A DNA stretch of 64,000 bases. Origin: Alteromonas sp. KC3 (GTDB lineage Bacteria; Pseudomonadota; Gammaproteobacteria; Enterobacterales; Alteromonadaceae). Position numbers and translations under genes: made by a program. The stretch covers positions 372,001 through 436,000 of the forward strand of contig NZ_AP024235.1 in NCBI RefSeq assembly GCF_016756315.1, in the 5' to 3' direction. Below the pieces are notes generated by a model. It made no database searches. It saw only the letters and a list, made by a program, of their open reading frames with translations, and was not told the DNA's origin. The first letter of the stretch is position 1. Every line of letters starts with the position of its first letter. Shown in pieces: positions 59,592 to 64,000 of the stretch.

Positions 59592-59619
59592 AAAACCGAG
59601 CCGAGTGCTCGGTTTTTTT
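59592..59619 (+). terminator. Terminator after the DUF4382 lipoprotein gene
   Basis: AAAACCGAG, a 7-base loop and CTCGGTTTTTTT form a perfect stem with a T run, 40 bases past the stop codon. Confidence 0.88.
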
Positions 59620-59779
59620 ATATGTCGGTTAACGTAAATTGCTGTGTATTAGTCGACGGTCTTGAACTATAAGTGTTTAAAAGCAGTTCTTTGTTGTTAT
59701 GTAATACCTAATAGCTCTGAAGCGAAATGTTGTGCGCCAGAGTGTCATTCCCTTTATGAAAAATTACTGAGGACCCAAT

Positions 59780-60637
59780 ATGTCAACAACAGACAGTTAC
59801 ACGCCACCTGAAGTTTGGACCCAAGATGAAGATGACGGCAATAAATGGGCTAGTATTAATCGTCCAGTCTCAGGTGCTACGCACGACAAGACGCGCAACG
59901 TCGGCGAGCATGGCCTTCAACTATATTCGTTGGCAACGCCAAATGGTCAGAAAGTCACTATAATGCTTGAAGAACTCTTAGCCGCTGGCGTAAATGAAGC
60001 TGAGTATGATGCGTGGCTAATTAATATCGGTGAGGGCGATCAGTTTTCTTCAGGTTTTGTTGATGTAAATCCCAATAGTAAAATTCCCGCGATGGTTGAT
60101 ACTACAACGTCACCAGAAACTAAGTTGTTTGAGTCGGGTTCTATTCTTGTCTATTTGGCTGAGAAATTTGGTAAGTTTATTCCAACCGAACCACAGCAAA
60201 GAACGGCGTGTTTTAACTGGCTGTTCTGGCAAGTGGGCTCTGCACCGTACTTGGGTGGTGGCTTCGGGCACTTCTATAGTTATGCCCCGTACCCAATGGA
60301 ATATCCCATTAACCGCTTTACTATGGAAACAAAACGCCAACTTGATGTACTTGATAAACATCTTGCGAATAATGCGTTTATGGCTGGCGACGAATTTTCA
60401 ATTGCCGACATCGCGATTTGGCCGTGGTATGGCAACCTTGTATTGGGTAATCTCTATGATGCAGCAACATTTTTACAAGTGCACGAGTATAAGCATCTAT
60501 TAAGTTGGGCACAGAAAATCGAACAGCGTGAGGGTGTTAAACGCGGTCGCATTGTAAACAAAACATGGGGTGAAGACGGTCAACTCCCCAACAGACACAG
60601 TGCCAGTGACATCGACGAGGCGCTGGCTAACAGGTAG
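59780..60637 (+). CDS. yghU: Glutathione-dependent disulfide-bond oxidoreductase (YghU-type GST)
   Basis: 285-residue Nu-class glutathione transferase. It matches E. coli YghU along its length: an N-terminal extension with INRPVSGATHDKT, the thioredoxin fold HGLQLYSLATPNGQKVTIML, FSSGFVDVNPNSKIPAMVD, FESGSILVYLAEKFG, and the helical domain with GGGFGHFYSYAP and FSIADIAIWPWYGN. Such proteins bind two glutathiones and reduce disulphides. The ATG is preceded by GAGGA about 8 bases upstream. The neighbouring TetR gene reads toward it, and nothing suggests co-regulation. Confidence 0.92.
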   Translation: MSTTDSYTPPEVWTQDEDDGNKWASINRPVSGATHDKTRNVGEHGLQLYSLATPNGQKVTIMLEELLAAGVNEAEYDAWLINIGEGDQFSSGFVDVNPNSKIPAMVDTTTSPETKLFESGSILVYLAEKFGKFIPTEPQQRTACFNWLFWQVGSAPYLGGGFGHFYSYAPYPMEYPINRFTMETKRQLDVLDKHLANNAFMAGDEFSIADIAIWPWYGNLVLGNLYDAATFLQVHEYKHLLSWAQKIEQREGVKRGRIVNKTWGEDGQLPNRHSASDIDEALANR

Positions 60638-60717
60638 ACGATGCCATTCCCAATCAGCTAGCCACAGGTAATCTGCTCGCGAGCGTAGCGCTCACCAATC
60701 TCGATAGAAGGTGAGTG

Positions 60718-61296
60718 CTATTGCGTTGCAACTAACGCATAAACATGAAGCCTAATGGCCTGAAGCGCTCGCTCCTTCCAATTGTTCCATGCTATTCGAT
60801 TGCTGATCTCATGCTGATTCAGCGTAATGTAACCGTGATTGAGTGCCCAAACCTGCATGGCGATATCTTGTTTTTCTTCTACAGATAGGTCCTTTTTAAC
60901 CAGAGTCGCGGTGAGTTTTGTCAACGTAATAAAGGCTTTTTGACCGGCGGCAATTGCGTCGTCTGAAGGCGTGTAGTCTTTTACATTAGACGCAAAAATA
61001 AGACGATAGTGAGCCGCGTGCGTTTCTGAAAATGTCAGTATTCTTTCGCAGCCGTTAATCACTCTTTCTGCGGGTGTATTGCCAACAGCGGCATTCATTT
61101 CTGCTTCTACCAGCTCGAACCCTTCGATATAGAGCGCGTCCAAAATACCTTGCTTACCTTTGAAGTGGCTGTATATGCCAATAGTCGACATACCCGCCCC
61201 CTGTGCAATGGCACGCACACTTAGCGCGTGGGTTCCGCCCTTTAAAAATAGCGCTGAAGCGGCATCGAGGATCCGTTGTCTTGTCTCTTTTTTCAT
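60718..61296 (-). CDS. TetR family regulator with WHG-type C-terminal domain
   Basis: 192-residue regulator. The helix-turn-helix is ALSVRAIAQGAGMSTIGIYS followed by HFKGKQGILDALYIEG. The C-terminal part carries VWALNHGYITL, typical of the TetR WHG subgroup. ATG at 61296 is chosen over a GTG two codons upstream; neither has a strong ribosome-binding site. Divergent from the FAD-enzyme gene, with two copies of the palindrome ATAAC-N3-GTTAT between them, so it probably represses both itself and the divergent pair. Ligand unknown. Confidence 0.85.
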   Translation of the reverse strand: MKKETRQRILDAASALFLKGGTHALSVRAIAQGAGMSTIGIYSHFKGKQGILDALYIEGFELVEAEMNAAVGNTPAERVINGCERILTFSETHAAHYRLIFASNVKDYTPSDDAIAAGQKAFITLTKLTATLVKKDLSVEEKQDIAMQVWALNHGYITLNQHEISNRIAWNNWKERALQAIRLHVYALVATQ

Positions 61297-61323
61297 TAAC
61301 ACTGCATTTACATGTTGCGTAAT

Positions 61324-61361
61324 ATAACAGCGTTATGTAAAGTGATTTATAACGCTGTTAT
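61324..61361. promoter_or_regulatory. Double palindromic operator in the TetR/FAD-enzyme promoter region
   Basis: ATAACAGCGTTAT (61324-61336) and ATAACGCTGTTAT (61349-61361) are each imperfect palindromes of the form ATAAC-N3-GTTAT and are exact inverted copies of each other, with centres 25 bp apart. A dyad this regular beside a TetR gene is a strong operator candidate, possibly binding two dimers. Confidence 0.72.
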
Positions 61362-61417
61362 ATTTCTTGGTTCAAACATAACCTGCCTGGCCGCAGGTTG
61401 ATATAAGGACATCATAT

Positions 61418-62836
61418 ATGAAAGTTGAGCAATTAACTTGCGATTATTTAGTAGTCGGTGCGGGTGCTGTGGGCATGGCGTTTGCCGATGTACTGTTGCA
61501 TGAAACCAACGCTAACATATTGATTATCGACAAACATGCGAAGCCTGGCGGTCATTGGAATTTGGCCTACCCCTTTGTCACACTGCATCAACCTTCTGCA
61601 TTTTATGGTGTGTGTTCAAAAGAGTTAAATCGAGGCGTTATAGATAAGTACGGCATGAATGAAGGGTTAATGGGGTTGGCTTCTGGACAAGAGGTCAGTG
61701 CCTATTTTGATGCCGTAATGAATGAAACCTTTTTGCCAAGTGGCAGAGTGCAATATTTCCCGCTGTGCGAATACCACGGCGAAAAGCGCTTCACTTCATT
61801 GGTTAACGGCACACAATACGAAGTCACCGTAAACAAGAAGATTGTAGATGCTACTTACCTCAATACTAATATTCCGTTAACCCATACGCCAAGCTTTACG
61901 CGGGATGACGATGTTGTATTTACGCCCGTTAACACGGTAACAATGCATGCCAATGGCTATGAAAATTATGTTGTTGTGGGCGGTGGGAAAACGGGTATAG
62001 ATGCCTGTTTATGGCTGCTGCAAAACAAGGTCTCGCCAGGTAATATCCATTGGGTAGTATCTCGTGATGCATGGTTGTTAAATAGGAAGAATACGCAGCC
62101 ATTAGAGCGCTTTTTCTTTGACGCTATTGGTGCTCAAGCCAATCAAATGGAAGCGATTGCTCAGTCTGAGTCGATAGAAGATATGTTTGACCGACTTGAG
62201 TCGAGCGGCGTGCTGTTGCGACTTGATAAGTCGGTCAGGCCAAGTATGTTTCATGGTGCAACTGTTAGTGAAATGGAGCTAGAGGCACTGCAAAAACTAA
62301 CATCCGTTGTACGCCACGGCAGGGTAAAGCATATCTCAAAAGAGGCATTGGAATTTGAGAATGCTAGTTGGGCAATGCCTGAGAATGCCCTAGTAATAGA
62401 CTGCTCGGCATCAGCCATCACCAACTTAGAGATTAAACCTGTATTTAGTGGAGACACCATCACACCGCAAACAGTACGTGCATATCAGCCTGTGTTCAGC
62501 GCGGCACTAATTGCGCATGTGGAGGCGGCATATAGCGATGAGGCTACTAAACAGTTACTCACTCAGGTCGTTCCTCTTCCCAATCGCGACATTGACTGGC
62601 TGCCGATGACTGCTGCCATGCTACGCAATATGAAAATCTGGTCAGAAGATGAAGCGCTACGTACATGGATCCACCAGTGTAGATTGGATGGGTTCTCCCG
62701 AATTGTACACGGTGTTGCAAAAGACGATGTTAAGAAGCTAGCGGTGTTAGGGCGTCTAAAGGCGGCTAGTATGCCAGCTATGCAAAAGCTAATGACATAT
62801 ATTCAAACGCTCAAAGCATCTGGGCAGTTTGGCTAA
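61418..62836 (+). CDS. FAD/NAD(P)-binding oxidoreductase, monooxygenase-like
   Basis: 472-residue flavoprotein of unknown substrate. The N-terminal FAD fingerprint is DYLVVGAGAVGMAFADVLL, followed by IIDKHAKPGGHWNLAYPFV, resembling the flavin-monooxygenase/NAD(P)-binding_8 group. A second nucleotide fold appears at about 187-205 (NYVVVGGGKTGIDACLWLL), suggesting NAD(P)H binding. The C-terminal half has no motif I can name. No signal peptide. It is first in a two-gene unit with the DUF2855 gene (23 bp apart) under a double operator. A role in oxidising a small hydrophobic or toxic compound is conjecture. Confidence 0.75.
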   Translation: MKVEQLTCDYLVVGAGAVGMAFADVLLHETNANILIIDKHAKPGGHWNLAYPFVTLHQPSAFYGVCSKELNRGVIDKYGMNEGLMGLASGQEVSAYFDAVMNETFLPSGRVQYFPLCEYHGEKRFTSLVNGTQYEVTVNKKIVDATYLNTNIPLTHTPSFTRDDDVVFTPVNTVTMHANGYENYVVVGGGKTGIDACLWLLQNKVSPGNIHWVVSRDAWLLNRKNTQPLERFFFDAIGAQANQMEAIAQSESIEDMFDRLESSGVLLRLDKSVRPSMFHGATVSEMELEALQKLTSVVRHGRVKHISKEALEFENASWAMPENALVIDCSASAITNLEIKPVFSGDTITPQTVRAYQPVFSAALIAHVEAAYSDEATKQLLTQVVPLPNRDIDWLPMTAAMLRNMKIWSEDEALRTWIHQCRLDGFSRIVHGVAKDDVKKLAVLGRLKAASMPAMQKLMTYIQTLKASGQFG

Positions 62837-62859
62837 CTGATGACAAAGGGACAAATACG

Positions 62860-63942
62860 ATGAATCAGTTTCAAGTCGACAAGCAGAACATAAATACTAT
62901 ACGCATTGCCGAGGCTGACAACGAAAGAAACACGACAGCCTGTGTAACATTTGACGTTGAACGGTTTGCGTTTACTGCCAATAACCTCACGTACTTTATG
63001 GTGGGTGAAAAGTTGGGTTATTGGCAGTTTTTTCCTCCTGTTGATGCGCCGGCAGATACCCCATGGGGTGTTATCCCAGTTTGGGGAATAGGAAAAGTAA
63101 CGCACTCAACACTGGACGACGTAAAAGTCGGAAGTCGCTATTTTGGTTACTTTCCTCCGGCAACTACGTTGACTATGAGTAATGCCAAAGTCAGCGATAA
63201 AAACCTAATCGACTGCAGTAGTCACAGGTTGCCGCTGCCACAAGGGTACAACCTTTATCGCTTACTTCCTGCGAGTAATGGGAAGCCTGATAGTTCTCAG
63301 CATTACCAAGACAACCTGCAAATGTTGTTATGGCCTTTATTTATTACCTCATATTGCCTATGGGAGGCGGTCAGTGCCATAGACGTAGCGCAGCGCGAGC
63401 AAGTTGTTATAGTGAGTGCGTCTAGTAAAACCAGCTTGGGCCTCGCTTTTGCGCTAAAAGAAAAGGGGGTAAGTACTACTGGTGTCACATCAAGAAAAAA
63501 TATGGACATGGTAAAACGTGTCGATGTCTACGATGAGGTCATTAGTTACGACGACCTTGCTTCACTTCCTATGGTGCCCAGTGTGGTTGTTGATATGTCG
63601 GGAAGTGCAAAAGTGAAAGAAGCGCTTACAGAATATATCGGCCAACAAAACATGCGCTACATACAAGTGGGGTTAACGCATTGGCATGATGTGACTGATG
63701 AAGAGCAAACAGACAACACGTTCTTTTTTGCGCCAGCCCACATACAACAGCGTGTCGCTGAAATAGGCGCCGCTGAATTTTCTAAACAAAGCAGCGCCTT
63801 CATTTTCAAAGCAATTACGTGGAGTAATGCGTGGCTTAAGGTTGAAGAGTGTAGCGGACTTGAAGCGCTTGCTGATGACTTCGCTCAGCACTGTGGCGGG
63901 AATATCCCCGCCAATATCGGCCGTGTTTATACGCTGGGGTAG
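62860..63942 (+). CDS. DUF2855 family protein
   Basis: 360-residue protein of the DUF2855 family, an MDR-like (quinone reductase-type) Rossmann fold. It opens with a barrel-like part (NNLTYFMVGEKLGYWQFFPP; WGVIPVWGIGKVTHS), then a cofactor-like region (QVVIVSASSKTSLGLAFALK) where a classical MDR would have GxGxxG. No catalytic zinc ligands are seen. Function unknown. It follows the FAD-enzyme gene by 23 bp in the same direction, so the two probably act on the same substrate. AAAGGGA lies about 10-12 bases upstream of the ATG. No terminator is visible before the window ends. Confidence 0.8.
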   Translation: MNQFQVDKQNINTIRIAEADNERNTTACVTFDVERFAFTANNLTYFMVGEKLGYWQFFPPVDAPADTPWGVIPVWGIGKVTHSTLDDVKVGSRYFGYFPPATTLTMSNAKVSDKNLIDCSSHRLPLPQGYNLYRLLPASNGKPDSSQHYQDNLQMLLWPLFITSYCLWEAVSAIDVAQREQVVIVSASSKTSLGLAFALKEKGVSTTGVTSRKNMDMVKRVDVYDEVISYDDLASLPMVPSVVVDMSGSAKVKEALTEYIGQQNMRYIQVGLTHWHDVTDEEQTDNTFFFAPAHIQQRVAEIGAAEFSKQSSAFIFKAITWSNAWLKVEECSGLEALADDFAQHCGGNIPANIGRVYTLG

Positions 63943-64000
63943 CGCTACAGATATTGATTAAAGTAGTCTGAAACTTTTGGCCACAAGTGCTGGCATTTTC

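Overview
The window is a gene-dense stretch of chromosome from a marine gammaproteobacterium. Gene content and order point to Alteromonadales, most likely Alteromonas or a close relative. Supporting signs are the moderate GC content, the H-NOX and c-di-GMP gene pair, a TorF-type porin, a DUF2982 protein, a lipoprotein with a DUF4382 domain, and the conserved block aroK-aroB-damX-dam beside pilMNOPQ and mrcA. The genus is inferred from recognised proteins, not from a database search. I see no rRNA, tRNA, CRISPR array, prophage or complete insertion sequence.

Layout. 1-6.4 kb: hrpB helicase (5' end cut by the window), an MltB-type lytic transglycosylase and PBP1b. 6.5-11.6 kb: a small secreted protein with an unlisted 36-residue membrane peptide, a DUF808 (YedI) membrane protein, an AraC regulator, a periplasmic protein made of two solute-binding domains, and a TonB/TolA-like anchored protein. 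11.6-15.4 kb: glnK-amtB behind a well-formed NtrC box and a sigma-54-like promoter, then gamma-glutamyltransferase. 15.6-19 kb: a DyP-like protein that has lost two catalytic residues, then hemL and pyrB. 19-25 kb: a TetR-controlled RND efflux pair and a DUF2982 protein. 25-34 kb: a large hybrid sensor kinase, a 261-bp nested inverted-repeat element, parC, H-NOX and a GGDEF-EAL protein. 34-38.6 kb: the arginine succinyltransferase genes astC-astA-astD followed by a DUF1338 protein. 39-42.7 kb: an HDOD protein, pabA, trpS and rpe. 43-44.6 kb: a TorF porin, a small secreted protein and a DUF2970 protein. 44.6-53.6 kb: dam, damX, aroB, aroK and the type IV pilus genes pilQPONM. 53.8-58.2 kb: mrcA and malic enzyme. 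58.5-63.9 kb: a DUF4382 lipoprotein, a YghU-type glutathione transferase, and a TetR / FAD-enzyme / DUF2855 locus with a double palindromic operator.

How it fits together. Two loci look nitrogen-controlled: glnK-amtB for ammonium uptake and ast for arginine breakdown. Cell-wall synthesis and remodelling recur (mltB, mrcB, damX, mrcA). Signalling is represented by the H-NOX gas sensor paired with a c-di-GMP enzyme and by the hybrid kinase. Most transcription units end in clear hairpin terminators, several shared between convergent genes.

The least ordinary items are the 28.2-28.5 kb inverted-repeat element, the DyP paralogue without its distal Asp and Arg, the tandem solute-binding protein, the unlisted small membrane ORFs, and the TetR/FAD/DUF2855 locus. 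I do not see a clearly new multi-gene defence or mobile system.
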